From Chitinophaga sancti (GTDB lineage: Bacteria; Bacteroidota; Bacteroidia; Chitinophagales; Chitinophagaceae), in NCBI RefSeq assembly GCF_034424315.1, contig NZ_CP139972.1, positions 6,200,001 through 6,264,000 of the forward strand: a stretch of DNA of 64,000 nt, read 5' to 3'. Positions 36,103 through 45,325 of this stretch are shown in pieces; positions within the stretch are counted from its first letter, which is position 1, and the number at the start of each line of letters is the position of its first letter. A program made the translations under genes and the position numbers. The notes beneath the pieces were generated by a model that was given only the letters and a program-made list of their open reading frames with translations, was not told the origin of the DNA and searched no databases.

Positions 36103-38692
36103 ATTGTTTGGGTAATTTAGCTTCAAATAGTTCCCATATTTCCTGGCTCCAGGGCCATTGCCGTTCTACGGTTTCTTTATCCATCTTATTTAATACAAGT
36201 GGAAATTGTTTTCCTGCAAAACCTGATTCCAGGCGTTGTACCACTTTACATACTTCAATGTATACCTGTGCGGCTGCTTCGGCCAGTTCCTGTGTAGGAG
36301 TGGCCTGTCTTGCATAGTCATTCCATTTTTTCCAGAATACATAGACCATCCTGTCTCTCAGTGCATTTCTTTCAGGTAATTGCCTAATGTTATTGTGTAG
36401 GAGTGTAAGGAAGGATGCTAACTGTTCTGCATTGCCGTAGGTAGCTTTTGCCCATTTACCGCCTGATTGTCTGAACAGGTGTTCTAATACGAGGTAAGGC
36501 AATGTTGCTGCTGGTTTCAGCGTGTCAGAAAGATCACTGAATACCTGGTTGATCAGATCGCCTGGTTCAAGGGCAAAGACTAATTCAGCAATAGGCCATT
36601 GGCTGTATAATGCTGCCCAAGCCTGGTATTCCCAGTCATTCAAGGTGGCGTATCGTCTCTTTGAGTGAAGTGTAGGCATACTGAACTCAATATGCTTTGC
36701 ATAGTTCTCTGCTGTGAATAAGCGATCAAGCTGTGCCCTGTATTCAGGATCTATGAACCCGGTTCCTTCCAGGTATTTACGCACCATATATTGTGCATCC
36801 TTGTCAGAAGCTTGCTGCAGGTAGTCAAGGCTGATCTGCACCAGTTCCGGTGTTACCAGTTTACCCGTTTGCATAACCTGTAATAACTGGTGGAGTATGC
36901 CACCCGGTTTAGGCATGCTTAATAAGAGCTTGTATAATTCTATAACTTCTGCCTTCTTAATAGTCCTGTTCTGCCATGCATCCTGGAGCATTCTTTCTGC
37001 TTCCATAAAGGTCTGCATCCCATTCTTCTTCATCATGGTCTGCCTGAAAGCAGGGAGGAAAGCGCCTGTCTGGTCGGCTTTGTCCGTGTCACTCAGCAGC
37101 CAGTTAGCTTTCGTGAGTGATACGATATGTGGAAGCTGTGCTCTGACTGTAGCATCAGTAGCGGCCAGTTTGCCCAGCATCTGTACCCATTCATCCAGCG
37201 GAGACTGCGGGTAGTAGGCAATATGCCTGTACAATGAAGTGATGATGGCGGGGGCTAATTCACTGAAATCTACTTCCAATGTTTTTAGCAGTGAGTAGGT
37301 AGCTGCCAGTTCGCGGATATCTTTAGACTGCTCCAGTAATAATCCCAGGCTGCGTTTCAGATCAGGAGAATCGCTGTAGGAAAAGGTTCTGAGACGTTCT
37401 ATCACTGCGGTGCGGGTCTGCTCAGGATACCAGTTGTTTTCCAGTACTTCTCTGAATAGCTGCAATAAAGTGTCTTTATTTTCAGGGCTTACTGGTACTT
37501 CGAGCGCGGCATTGATCAGCTGCGTTTTCAGGTAATGATCCGTTTCAGCAACTGCGAGTGTAGTGATGAGTGTTAAAGTTGTGGCCGATTTACGACCGCT
37601 ATTGAGGATCACGTTGATGAGTGCACTACGTAGGGCTAGTAATGGTTCCTGTTTAATGGCAGCTGCCAGTGCGGGTTCCAGCTGCTCCTGGTGCTGAACG
37701 AATTTCTTCTCCAGGTATGGAATGGCAGCCTCTCTTACATAAGGATTCTTATCCTGGAGTGCAGTGGTCAGTAATTCGGGAATGTCGCTATGCGCTAATA
37801 AAGAGAGCACGCGTATTTTCAAACCGGCAGAAGGTGTTTGTGCAAACAAAGCTGTGAGTGCTGTTTGCAACTCCGGGTGTGCGATCAGCCTGTCTCTGAT
37901 CATAGCCAGCAGTTCTGGTTGATCAGGTGCTTTCTGCAAAGCAGAGAAGATACCACTGAATAAGGTGGTGTCAATCTCACGGAGATTCGCGAGTAGTTTT
38001 ATGATAGCGGCTCTTACATACGGGTCTGTTTCTGACATGAATCTGGCAGAGAGATTTTCAATCACTGTAGCCGAAGGAGCTGGCAGGCTTGCCAGGAATG
38101 CAATGGCGTTTTCCCTGGTGGTATTGTCTTCCAGCGGGGAAAGGAACTGTAATGCCAGGGTAGCAGCCGTATCTGTTGGGAATTGTTTGATTAATTCCAA
38201 TAAAGCGGCTTTGGTACTGGCGGGAGACAAGGCAATAAACTCACTGACCTTAGTGATGGTATCAGCAGATTTATTCACGCTGCGCAGTAAGCCATCGATA
38301 CAATATTGCTGAATGAGGGGATCGAGGTCGTTCACCAGTGTATCGGCGAGTATTTCCTGTACACTATCCAGGTGAGCCGCGAGCTGGCTGAGGGTTGCTA
38401 TAGCAAGGAGGCGCAGCGGCCTTTCAGGTTCCAGGCAGGCAAACCAGCTCAGGGTATCGATCAATGCTTCCCGCTTGCTTAGGCGGGTAATGGGGATGTT
38501 CACTAACAAATCCAGCATGCGTGCCCGCACAGAAAGGGTATTTTCTTCCCTGGCAGCAGCCGCCAGTTTATCAACTGCTTCATCCGTTTCCAGGAAGGGT
38601 TGCAGGCTATTGAGTGCATCCAGTCTTTCATGTTCTGATCGTTCAGCAGAAATTAATATATCGAATAAAGCAAGTGCTTCTGACATCTTCAA
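36101..38692 (-). CDS. Large HEAT-like repeat protein (863 residues), third of three
   Basis: I recognise no named family. The protein is almost entirely alpha-helical and rich in Leu, Ala, Asp and Glu. It shows many helix pairs of the HEAT/ARM type, each with a Pro/Asp turn (DPYVRAAIIKLLANL, NPYVREAAIPYLEKK are good examples). The last ~190 residues, from about YATLNDWEYQAWAALYSQWP, look different, with many Trp and Tyr, and may be a separate domain. No signal peptide, membrane segment or catalytic motif is seen, so it is a cytoplasmic scaffold. It begins 11 bases after the second HEAT-like gene and ends the operon. Confidence 0.75.
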   Translation of the reverse strand: MKMSEALALFDILISAERSEHERLDALNSLQPFLETDEAVDKLAAAAREENTLSVRARMLDLLVNIPITRLSKREALIDTLSWFACLEPERPLRLLAIATLSQLAAHLDSVQEILADTLVNDLDPLIQQYCIDGLLRSVNKSADTITKVSEFIALSPASTKAALLELIKQFPTDTAATLALQFLSPLEDNTTRENAIAFLASLPAPSATVIENLSARFMSETDPYVRAAIIKLLANLREIDTTLFSGIFSALQKAPDQPELLAMIRDRLIAHPELQTALTALFAQTPSAGLKIRVLSLLAHSDIPELLTTALQDKNPYVREAAIPYLEKKFVQHQEQLEPALAAAIKQEPLLALRSALINVILNSGRKSATTLTLITTLAVAETDHYLKTQLINAALEVPVSPENKDTLLQLFREVLENNWYPEQTRTAVIERLRTFSYSDSPDLKRSLGLLLEQSKDIRELAATYSLLKTLEVDFSELAPAIITSLYRHIAYYPQSPLDEWVQMLGKLAATDATVRAQLPHIVSLTKANWLLSDTDKADQTGAFLPAFRQTMMKKNGMQTFMEAERMLQDAWQNRTIKKAEVIELYKLLLSMPKPGGILHQLLQVMQTGKLVTPELVQISLDYLQQASDKDAQYMVRKYLEGTGFIDPEYRAQLDRLFTAENYAKHIEFSMPTLHSKRRYATLNDWEYQAWAALYSQWPIAELVFALEPGDLINQVFSDLSDTLKPAATLPYLVLEHLFRQSGGKWAKATYGNAEQLASFLTLLHNNIRQLPERNALRDRMVYVFWKKWNDYARQATPTQELAEAAAQVYIEVCKVVQRLESGFAGKQFPLVLNKMDKETVERQWPWSQEIWELFEAKLPKQ

Positions 38693-38703
38693 ATTAGTTT
38701 AGG

Positions 38704-40830
38704 TTAATCAGCAAATCCGGGTCCATCGTCACTGGTAGCGGGGCGTATGTTACGCAGCAGGGTGTCTGCATCCAAACACGCGTTGCGGCAGGCATCTTTC
38801 ATTGCTCTCATGGCGTCATTATCCTGTGGTATAAATGGTTTTGCCATGATAGCCTGCAGGAGTTCCGGGACAGGCTCCCAGCTACAGTTTTTATCCAGGT
38901 AACTGATGTAAGGGAGCATACCGGCAGCGGTGGATTGTTTTTCAATTTGCTGCCTGAATTCGGCAGCTGTTGGTTGCAATACTTCGTCCAGCAAAATGAG
39001 GTTGATGTATCGGCCTCTTTTTTCCAGGAGTTGCCAGAGACCATCTTTCTGGTCAGGGAAGCCCGGGTTGCCTTTCAGCGCCAGCAGGTAGTGATTGAAT
39101 TTGGATTCATTGCCAAGGTCAGTGGTCAATAGCTGTGTAAGGGCGTACCTGCTCAGGTTATCGTCCATGCCCTTGTTCATAGACAGGAAGCGGAGAATTT
39201 CGATATCGCTTACCCCTTCCTGGTAAAGGCTGCTGCTGTTGCCAGGTGTGAGGGCTGCCCAGAGAATGCGATTCGCCATTTCCGGGTTTTCACCATAATA
39301 CATCCAGATGTGAGGGAAGATACCGGCAAAGTTATGCGCTACATCTGCCTTGTGCAACCATTGTTCCCAGTTGATGCTGGAGCTGCCAGCCTGCGAGATG
39401 GCGGTTTCCTGTACCCTGGTGCAGATCTCCTTTATGACCGGGTCCTGTTCGTGATCGGCCAGTTGACTGAACACCTGTACGGTAGCAGGATTAAGTTGTG
39501 GGATGGTACTGATTTTCCTGGCCAGCAGGCGACGGAGTTCCCTGTTTAACTGTGTATGCAGGAGCACCGGGGCTGCGGCTTCCACGACTTCGGTATTTGC
39601 TTTGGTCAGCGGAATGAGCAGGATACCTTTGATCCCGGCTTCTTTGATAGCTGGAGAGGGGGCCTGTAAAGCCTTGCTGTAAAAGCTGTTCAGGCTATCA
39701 TCATTTGGTGTGAAGCTGGTAATTGCCTGTAAGATAGCCGTACGGCATTCGTCTTTCTGTTCTTGTTCATAGGCCTGTACAAATCGTTCGAAGAGTGCAG
39801 GGCGCTGTGCGATGAGCTTTCCTAGAATGTTGTAAATGGCCACTGCCAGATCGGCCCGGATATTTTGTGTGGACAGTTCCAGCAGTGCGTGTACCAGTGT
39901 TTCATTTTTAGCAGTGTAAGGCGCTAAGAGATATAACAGTTGTAGGTTTTGAGCAGCAGCGAGTTGTGTACACAGGTGCTCAATGATAGCAGGTGTGAGT
40001 TGCAGGCTGTATTCAAATACTCTTAAAGCAGCCTGCTTTACATCCTGGTCAGGATCCTGCGTATAAGCATGCAGGATAGTGTTCGTCAGTTCGGTGCTGT
40101 CGATACCATGTACGGCCAGTAACTGGATACACCAGGTGCGTATAAAAGGTGTGGTGTCTGTTTTTAACAGCGTAGACAGGGCTTCTACGGGCACGAGAGA
40201 GCGATCAAAACAGCAACGTAGTACCATTTCCTTGATGGCAATGGGTTCTTCTGGTTTTAACAATGTTGCAATAGTGGCCAGCTCTAAGGTATCCTGTAGC
40301 AGGAGCCTGTTTACAATTACCAGTTTATCTGTTTCGTCTGCCTGGTGCATGATCTCTTTGTAGAAAGCAATGTCTTCGGGGCTGGCATCAAGGGGTATTA
40401 ATAACCAGGAGAGGATGAGGCGGCTGGTACCGGCATTCTCCTGTTGTTTATAGAATTGGATCAGGTGTTGCCTGGCTGTTTGATCGGTGACAGACAAGCG
40501 CCCTAAGATAGGGAGGATCAGGTCTCGCGACTCATCCTGTGCCAGGGAGGCGATCATAATGTTAATCAGCTCCGTGGTATTGTTTAGCTGGCGAAGGCCA
40601 GTGCCGGCCAGTTGGCGGATCATGTCTGCTTTCAGCGTGGTATCTGTTTCGGTAGCTATCAGCGACAACCATTTTTCTGCAATGGCGGGGTCGTGGAGAT
40701 AGCGGGTAGCGGCAGAGAGCAGTGAATACTTTGTATCGGTATCGGAGAGTGGCACGATGTCCAGCATCATCAGGGTCTGGGCGCTGTGTGCTGCCCTTCT
40801 TTCCCTGATCTCATCAGTGATCTTACTCAT
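38704..40830 (-). CDS. Large HEAT-like repeat protein (708 residues), second of three
   Basis: This helical repeat protein of the same general type as its neighbours belongs to no family I can name. Repeat-like units include DPDQDVKQAALRVFEYSL and PAIKEAGIKGILLIPL. The C-terminal ~170 residues again break from the pattern, with aromatic segments (HNFAGIFPHIWMYYGENPEM). It is cytoplasmic by lack of signal or membrane segments. Its start overlaps the end of the first HEAT-like gene by 8 bases, so translation is coupled. Confidence 0.75.
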   Translation of the reverse strand: MSKITDEIRERRAAHSAQTLMMLDIVPLSDTDTKYSLLSAATRYLHDPAIAEKWLSLIATETDTTLKADMIRQLAGTGLRQLNNTTELINIMIASLAQDESRDLILPILGRLSVTDQTARQHLIQFYKQQENAGTSRLILSWLLIPLDASPEDIAFYKEIMHQADETDKLVIVNRLLLQDTLELATIATLLKPEEPIAIKEMVLRCCFDRSLVPVEALSTLLKTDTTPFIRTWCIQLLAVHGIDSTELTNTILHAYTQDPDQDVKQAALRVFEYSLQLTPAIIEHLCTQLAAAQNLQLLYLLAPYTAKNETLVHALLELSTQNIRADLAVAIYNILGKLIAQRPALFERFVQAYEQEQKDECRTAILQAITSFTPNDDSLNSFYSKALQAPSPAIKEAGIKGILLIPLTKANTEVVEAAAPVLLHTQLNRELRRLLARKISTIPQLNPATVQVFSQLADHEQDPVIKEICTRVQETAISQAGSSSINWEQWLHKADVAHNFAGIFPHIWMYYGENPEMANRILWAALTPGNSSSLYQEGVSDIEILRFLSMNKGMDDNLSRYALTQLLTTDLGNESKFNHYLLALKGNPGFPDQKDGLWQLLEKRGRYINLILLDEVLQPTAAEFRQQIEKQSTAAGMLPYISYLDKNCSWEPVPELLQAIMAKPFIPQDNDAMRAMKDACRNACLDADTLLRNIRPATSDDGPGFAD

Positions 40831-42241
40831 ATTTTAATACGTTGGGTTTAATACCGGAAAGGGCATCAGCGAGTGCTTGTTGCTGAGAGGCATCCAGATC
40901 CAGTTTAACAATAGCATCGAGGGCTTTTTGCCTGGATAGTGTATCGATTAATTCATTGCGTACTACGGCGAGCAGTACATCGAATTGATGGGGAACGCCG
41001 GGGCGCAGGTAGCCATCGAGACAGAGGCGGAGCAGTTCTCTGTCGGTATCGTAGCGCAGTACATCTTCGAGGGCAGGGATCACTTGTGGGTAGATCTCTG
41101 CTACATTGGCCAGCAGGCCGGCACAGGTTACCCTGAACGGAGAACCGGGTTCTGTGAGCTCGGCAGCGAATACGTCTACCAGTTGCGGATGACGGGCTAC
41201 GGAGAGGGCTTTGACCTGGTGGAACAGAACTTCGCGGATGCTTTCGTCTCTTTCCCGTGTAAAGAGGGCTAAGAGTGGATCGAGGACCTGTTCAGTTTTC
41301 AGGCGGGTGGTTACGAGGGAGAGTACTTTTCTTCTGTGTGCTGGTATGGGCAGGTCTTTAATGCTTTCCAGCATGATATTGCTGATATGGGGATCTCTGC
41401 CCATGTAAGGTGCCAGCATATCGGTGATGGCGTCAAATTCTCCATCGTCATATACGGAAGGGTTGGTGGCGAAGGCGTTTGCCAGGGCCAGCCTGATTTC
41501 CGGAATACGCATAGCGGGTTTGATGAGTTCCAGCAGGTCGTAGCGGATACCGTTGGTTCCGGTATCCGGGAGTGTTGTAGCCAGGGTAATGAGCTGTGCA
41601 TCGCTCATTTGTTTATTGTCAGCGAGGCGGCGCATCACGCGAAGGCGGATGTCCGGATCGTTTTTAATATCGAGGTAAGGTTGTGCGGCAGCGAAGAGTT
41701 TATCGCCCCAGCGGGAGCATTTCTCGGCTAAGGTGAGGGCTTGCGATTGCAGCAGGGCAGGGGAGTTGCGATGTTTCTCCAGGGCGGCAACGGCCATATC
41801 TTCAGAGATGAGGGGCAGGTTGGCCAGGGTATCCTGGATGGCTATCATTTCGGGCTCACTCAGGTTAGGTGTGGCAGAGAGTTCGATGAAGAAATCGACC
41901 AGCTGCTGGTCCTGGTGAATACTTTCCTGTAGCCGGAACAGGAGGGCAACGCGGGTATCTCTTTCCTTTTCCTGTTTGAAGAACTGGAGGAGGGCATCGA
42001 AGAGGATGCGTGGCTCCGGAAAGCGGGAGGTGTTCAGGGAGGATAGGAAGAACATGACCTCATCCCGTAGTTTCTTGTCTTTTACATCGGGTAATACCTG
42101 TAGCAGGGCGGTAATGACTTCCGGTTCGTGCAGGTGGTTTTTGGCCAGTTGCAGGATCTGTGCTTTGATCACTGTTTCTGCGTGTAGGCTACCCAGTACC
42201 TGTCTGATCAGTCCCGGTAGGGATTGTTGGGTTTTGTCCAT
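40823..42241 (-). CDS. HEAT-like repeat protein (472 residues), first of three
   Basis: This soluble helical repeat protein has units such as DPDIRLRVMRRLADN, DESIREVLFHQVKAL and DTDRELLRLCLDGYL, which fit HEAT repeats with the conserved Asp/Arg pattern. I start at the ATG at 42241 (MDKTQQSLPGLIRQV). The longer frame to 42322 runs back through the end of the Sm-like gene. No catalytic domain is seen. It follows the Sm-like gene after 35 bases and overlaps the next HEAT-like gene, which makes a tight four-gene operon. Confidence 0.78.
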   Translation of the reverse strand: MDKTQQSLPGLIRQVLGSLHAETVIKAQILQLAKNHLHEPEVITALLQVLPDVKDKKLRDEVMFFLSSLNTSRFPEPRILFDALLQFFKQEKERDTRVALLFRLQESIHQDQQLVDFFIELSATPNLSEPEMIAIQDTLANLPLISEDMAVAALEKHRNSPALLQSQALTLAEKCSRWGDKLFAAAQPYLDIKNDPDIRLRVMRRLADNKQMSDAQLITLATTLPDTGTNGIRYDLLELIKPAMRIPEIRLALANAFATNPSVYDDGEFDAITDMLAPYMGRDPHISNIMLESIKDLPIPAHRRKVLSLVTTRLKTEQVLDPLLALFTRERDESIREVLFHQVKALSVARHPQLVDVFAAELTEPGSPFRVTCAGLLANVAEIYPQVIPALEDVLRYDTDRELLRLCLDGYLRPGVPHQFDVLLAVVRNELIDTLSRQKALDAIVKLDLDASQQQALADALSGIKPNVLKYE

Positions 42242-42276
42242 AATGTTTTCAATTAAAAGATATGCTGGATTGCTGA

Positions 42277-42471
42277 TTATAATGTGATGATGGCCTCGAT
42301 TTTGTCTAAGGCGACCACACATCTTTTGCCATCGTTTGTCCTTAGTTCTACGGCATCCGGGTGTAGATTGCTCACGATACCCTGCAGGGTGGCGTGGGTA
42401 ATGTAAATGCTGATTTGTTGCTGTTCCAGGCGGCTGCTTTCAAGTAAGGATATGAATATGGGTAATGGCAT
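42277..42471 (-). CDS. Small Sm-like beta-barrel protein (64 residues)
   Basis: The sequence QISIYITHATLQGIVSNLHP, then VELRTNDGKRCVVALDKIEA, alternates in the five-strand pattern of Sm/Hfq-type small barrels (strand-Gly-x-Val, then a VEL strand, then LDKI). The N-terminus (PLPIFISLLES) could be the short helix. I start at the ATG at 42471; the -7 box at 42534-42541 lies upstream and excludes the longer frame to 42600. Sm-like barrels often form rings that bind RNA, but the Hfq signature is absent, so RNA binding is only a hypothesis. It is the first gene of the HEAT operon. Confidence 0.6.
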   Translation of the reverse strand: MPLPIFISLLESSRLEQQQISIYITHATLQGIVSNLHPDAVELRTNDGKRCVVALDKIEAIITL

Positions 42472-42533
42472 GGATGATCCGTTTTTGTGAAAAAAGAGGC
42501 AACGGTAAAATTGCTTACGAACATTAACGGGCT

Positions 42534-42564
42534 CAAAAGTAAGGAAGTTTGATTTTAATAACAA
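42534..42564 (-). promoter_or_regulatory. Promoter of the Sm-like/HEAT operon
   Basis: On the minus strand TTG (42564-42562) and TACTTTTG (42541-42534) are separated by 20 bases, the Bacteroidota layout. The leader to the ATG at 42471 is about 56 nucleotides. Confidence 0.6.
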
Positions 42565-42716
42565 CCTTGGGGCTGGAACTGAAATAATTTCACATTTCAT
42601 TGATAAAAATGTCAGTTTCTCTGTAAAAAATTCAGTTTGCGTGGGCTGGCATTGGCTTTGAAGGTATAGAGGTGTTGAAATTATAGTATTGTTTAACTTT
42701 TAAAACGAGTTTGACT

Positions 42717-43154
42717 ATGTCTATCATTAAAAGAAATCACACATTCCCTTCAGTATTTGATGATTTTTTCAGCAGGGAATTAATTAACTGGGGTAATAAC
42801 AATTTTTCAGCAAGTAATACCACAGTTCCTTCCGTGAATATTAGGGAGTCTGCCGGCGAATTTGAAGTTGAGGTGGCGGCGCCAGGAATGGATAAGAAAG
42901 ATTTTAATATTACGCTGGATGGTACTATGCTGACTATTTCTTCAGAAAAGCAGCAGCGTGAAGAAAAGAAAGAAGAGAATTATACGCGTAGGGAGTTTAG
43001 TTATCAGTCATTCAAGCGGAGTTTTCAGTTGCCCAAAGATGTGGTAGATGCGGAAAAGATTAATGCGAGGTATGAGAATGGGTTGTTGCACCTGACAATT
43101 CCTAAAAAAGAGGAGGCGAAGAAACAGGGGCCAAGAATGATTGAGATAGTTTAA
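42717..43154 (+). CDS. Small heat-shock protein Hsp20 (alpha-crystallin family)
   Basis: This 145-residue ATP-independent holdase prevents aggregation of unfolded proteins. The alpha-crystallin domain runs from about residue 38 (VPSVNIRESAGEFEVEVAAP) through DKKDFNITLDGTMLTIS to RYENGLLHLTIPKK, with the conserved A-x-x-x-N-G-L-L box, and the C-terminus is short. The start is the ATG at 42717; a TTG two codons earlier is less likely. It diverges from the Sm-like/HEAT operon, sharing an intergenic region of about 245 bases. A terminator follows directly. Confidence 0.93.
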   Translation: MSIIKRNHTFPSVFDDFFSRELINWGNNNFSASNTTVPSVNIRESAGEFEVEVAAPGMDKKDFNITLDGTMLTISSEKQQREEKKEENYTRREFSYQSFKRSFQLPKDVVDAEKINARYENGLLHLTIPKKEEAKKQGPRMIEIV

Positions 43155-43159
43155 GAAGT

Positions 43160-43190
43160 AAAAAAGGCTGACCGTGAGGTCAGCCTTTTT
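43160..43190. terminator. Bidirectional terminator
   Basis: AAAAAGGCTGACC (43161-43173) pairs with GGTCAGCCTTTTT (43178-43190), loop GTGA. It lies between the convergent hsp20 and secreted-protein genes. Confidence 0.9.
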
Positions 43191-43744
43191 TATCCTGCCA
43201 TGGTGATTTTATCGAATTTTAGTTTGCCTGATTTTAGTTTGAATACATAGAAGATGGCGTATTCGCCACCGCCAATTTCGGGATCGACTTTTTTGTTATA
43301 GCCGCTGAGCTGGAGGGTGACGGTTTGTTCCTCTTTGTCGAAGGTGGCTTCCATGCTGTAGAATGCAGCCTGGTCGTCGGTGAATTCGGCAGTTTTGGAG
43401 GAGCCTTTTTCGTAGAGGTCTTTTGTTTTTATTTTCAGGAAAGAGGTGATGAATGCTTTATCGAAGATCTTGTCGAAGTAGAGATCGAAGGATTTCTCGG
43501 TGACGGGAGCTTCCTTTTCGGCAAGGTGAGGTACGTCGACGATGTACCAGAATTCGGCACTGTTGAAAGGGAAGCTAAAGAAGGTTTTGGTGGTTTCTTT
43601 ATCCCTGTGATAGATTGCATCTCTGAGGGTACGGATTTGGTCGATCCAGGAGCTGGTGGTATCAGTAGTGTTATGGGAGGCCATAGTTGCCATCGCGGAA
43701 TGGGCTGACAATATCAGGCAAAGGTACAGGATGTGTCTTTTCAT
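43190..43744 (-). CDS. Secreted hypothetical protein, paralogue of the IS-disrupted gene at 57 kb
   Basis: This 184-residue protein of unknown family has a signal peptide (MKRHILYLCLILSAHSAMA). The mature part begins with SSWIDQIRTLRDAIYHRDKE, followed by FFSFPF, and later FDLYFDKIFDKAFITSFLKI. It ends with SGKLKFDKITMAG. The same blocks occur in the broken gene at 56673-57169 plus 55251-55357, so the genome has at least two copies. The fold is probably a cystatin/NTF2-like alpha+beta domain, by pattern only. The envelope role is unknown. Confidence 0.75.
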   Translation of the reverse strand: MKRHILYLCLILSAHSAMATMASHNTTDTTSSWIDQIRTLRDAIYHRDKETTKTFFSFPFNSAEFWYIVDVPHLAEKEAPVTEKSFDLYFDKIFDKAFITSFLKIKTKDLYEKGSSKTAEFTDDQAAFYSMEATFDKEEQTVTLQLSGYNKKVDPEIGGGEYAIFYVFKLKSGKLKFDKITMAG

Positions 43745-44030
43745 GAAGTAAATTTAGAAATTTTATATTTGAATAGTATGTGCCAGGCAATCTCATTTGA
43801 TATGGTTCCCTGCCTTTGCAATCAGCATACAACCTGATCATATGTGCTTTTGGCGAATAGGCGGATCGGCAGGTAAATGAAGGATTTGTATCCTGGGTTG
43901 TCAGACAGGATTTAAGGGCAGGTATTGTTTTGCCTGGTGGATAAGGATTTTGCTTTGATAATGAAAGATATAGCTCGATAAAAGTCAGTACCTTGATATA
44001 AATCCTGCTTGTGGAGACGAGGATTGGTGA
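43745..44030. other. Intergenic region
   Basis: A TATATTTG box (43764-43771, plus strand) matches the -7 consensus but lies 260 bases before the next gene. TAAATTTA (minus strand, 43756-43749) is one base off consensus and close to the start of the secreted-protein gene. I see no other features. Confidence 0.4.
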
Positions 44031-44717
44031 ATGAAAATGATGTATAACTTACTACAATATTTGTTGCACCTGCCGGTTGGACTTGTGTGGCTCATTTTCC
44101 TTGTGGAAAATGCGATGATCACCTGTGGGGTGTTGTTATTAGGCCGGTACTTTTATAAAGGAGGATATACGGCAAGGGAGTGGGGGATTTGTGCGATTAC
44201 CAATATCCTGAATACGGTGGTGACTTATGGAGGGTTTTGGTTGTGGAAGCAAGGCGGGATAAAGGTTAGTATGGAGGGATCGTGGCGGGTGTTGGTTGAT
44301 TTTGTTTTATTGTTTGTGGCGATGGATTTGCTGATGTATGTTTTTCATATCGTTATTCACAAAACGTTTTTATATAAGGTGGTGCATCAGTTACATCATG
44401 AGGCGGTGGATCCGAAGCCTATAGATCTGTTTGTATTGCATCCGGTAGAGACGATGGGGTTTGGAAGTTTGTGGTTGTTGTTGCTGGTGGTGTATGGGTT
44501 TAATATTTATGCGATCATTATTTACCTGGTAGTGAATGTGATCTTTGGACTGGCGGGGCATCTGGGGGTGGAGCCATTACCTGCTAAGGTGCGGCAATGG
44601 CCGCTTGTTAAGTATTTAGGAACATCTACGTTTCATCATGATCATCACCGGGATATTCAGCATAATTTTGGTTTTTATACCAGTGTTTGGGATAGATTGT
44701 TTAATACATATAGATGA
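44031..44717 (+). CDS. Sterol desaturase / fatty acid hydroxylase family protein
   Basis: This 228-residue membrane di-iron oxygenase has four to five hydrophobic segments and the three histidine boxes: HIVIH, HQLHHE and FHHDHH. The family hydroxylates or desaturates sterols, sphingoid bases, fatty acids or carotenoids. Bacteroidota make sphingolipids, so a sphingoid or fatty acyl substrate is plausible, but it cannot be told from the sequence. It is a single gene with no clear promoter box and no adjacent lipid genes. Confidence 0.85.
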   Translation: MKMMYNLLQYLLHLPVGLVWLIFLVENAMITCGVLLLGRYFYKGGYTAREWGICAITNILNTVVTYGGFWLWKQGGIKVSMEGSWRVLVDFVLLFVAMDLLMYVFHIVIHKTFLYKVVHQLHHEAVDPKPIDLFVLHPVETMGFGSLWLLLLVVYGFNIYAIIIYLVVNVIFGLAGHLGVEPLPAKVRQWPLVKYLGTSTFHHDHHRDIQHNFGFYTSVWDRLFNTYR

Positions 44718-44832
44718 TCTTATAAAAGGCTGGCAACCGTCTCCAGCCCCGGCACTTCAATCTTTTTTCTCCTGGCTTCTTCCTGTACGTCGTGGCAAAA
44801 AGGCTTAGAAACGCTTTTAGCTTCGCATTAAA

Positions 44833-45177
44833 TCAATTGCGGAGCAACTTTCTTCTGTAAAAGAAGATCTTCACTAAAGAGACAAGTTCGCTGATGGCAG
44901 TAAGGCCCAGCGCGTATTTAAAAGTAGTTTGATCTACACCTAAGATAAATACGATCAGAATAACCGGGGGAAGTAATAACATACCATATCCTTTCCATCC
45001 AATCCACTTGTGAGAAAGAGAGGCCAGCACGGCCCAGATCCCACTGAAAAAAACAGCTGCCCCCAATAATAACAGCATCGCGAAACCACCTTTTTCCGGT
45101 ACGAAAAAATTATAGAACAGGATGCTCCATAAAGCGAGGAGGAGGATATAGAGCAAGATGTATGGTACATTTTTCAT
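44833..45177 (-). CDS. Small membrane protein, 114 residues
   Basis: I do not recognise this protein. It has three or four hydrophobic helices (about 5-25, 33-55, 62-80 and 88-108), short loops and a basic C-terminus (FFYRRKLLRN), so the C-end is probably cytoplasmic. A TATTTTTG promoter box ends five bases before its ATG, which suggests a leaderless transcript. Confidence 0.65.
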   Translation of the reverse strand: MKNVPYILLYILLLALWSILFYNFFVPEKGGFAMLLLLGAAVFFSGIWAVLASLSHKWIGWKGYGMLLLPPVILIVFILGVDQTTFKYALGLTAISELVSLVKIFFYRRKLLRN

Positions 45178-45182
45178 AGCGA

Positions 45183-45190
45183 CAAAAATA
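45183..45190 (-). promoter_or_regulatory. -7 box five bases before a start codon
   Basis: The minus strand reads TATTTTTG, an exact TAnnTTTG match. Five bases separate it from the ATG at 45177, the same spacing as at 1814-1827. Confidence 0.5.
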
Positions 45191-45325
45191 TGAGAAAATC
45201 TTAATAAAGAACTTTATTATCATGATGTTGCCGTGCAGGTACTTGTGCATGGCCATGATGGGTAAGATTTGGATGTGGTGTAACTTCTGTGGTTTATATT
45301 CCGTTTTATCTCTAAACCTATATTA

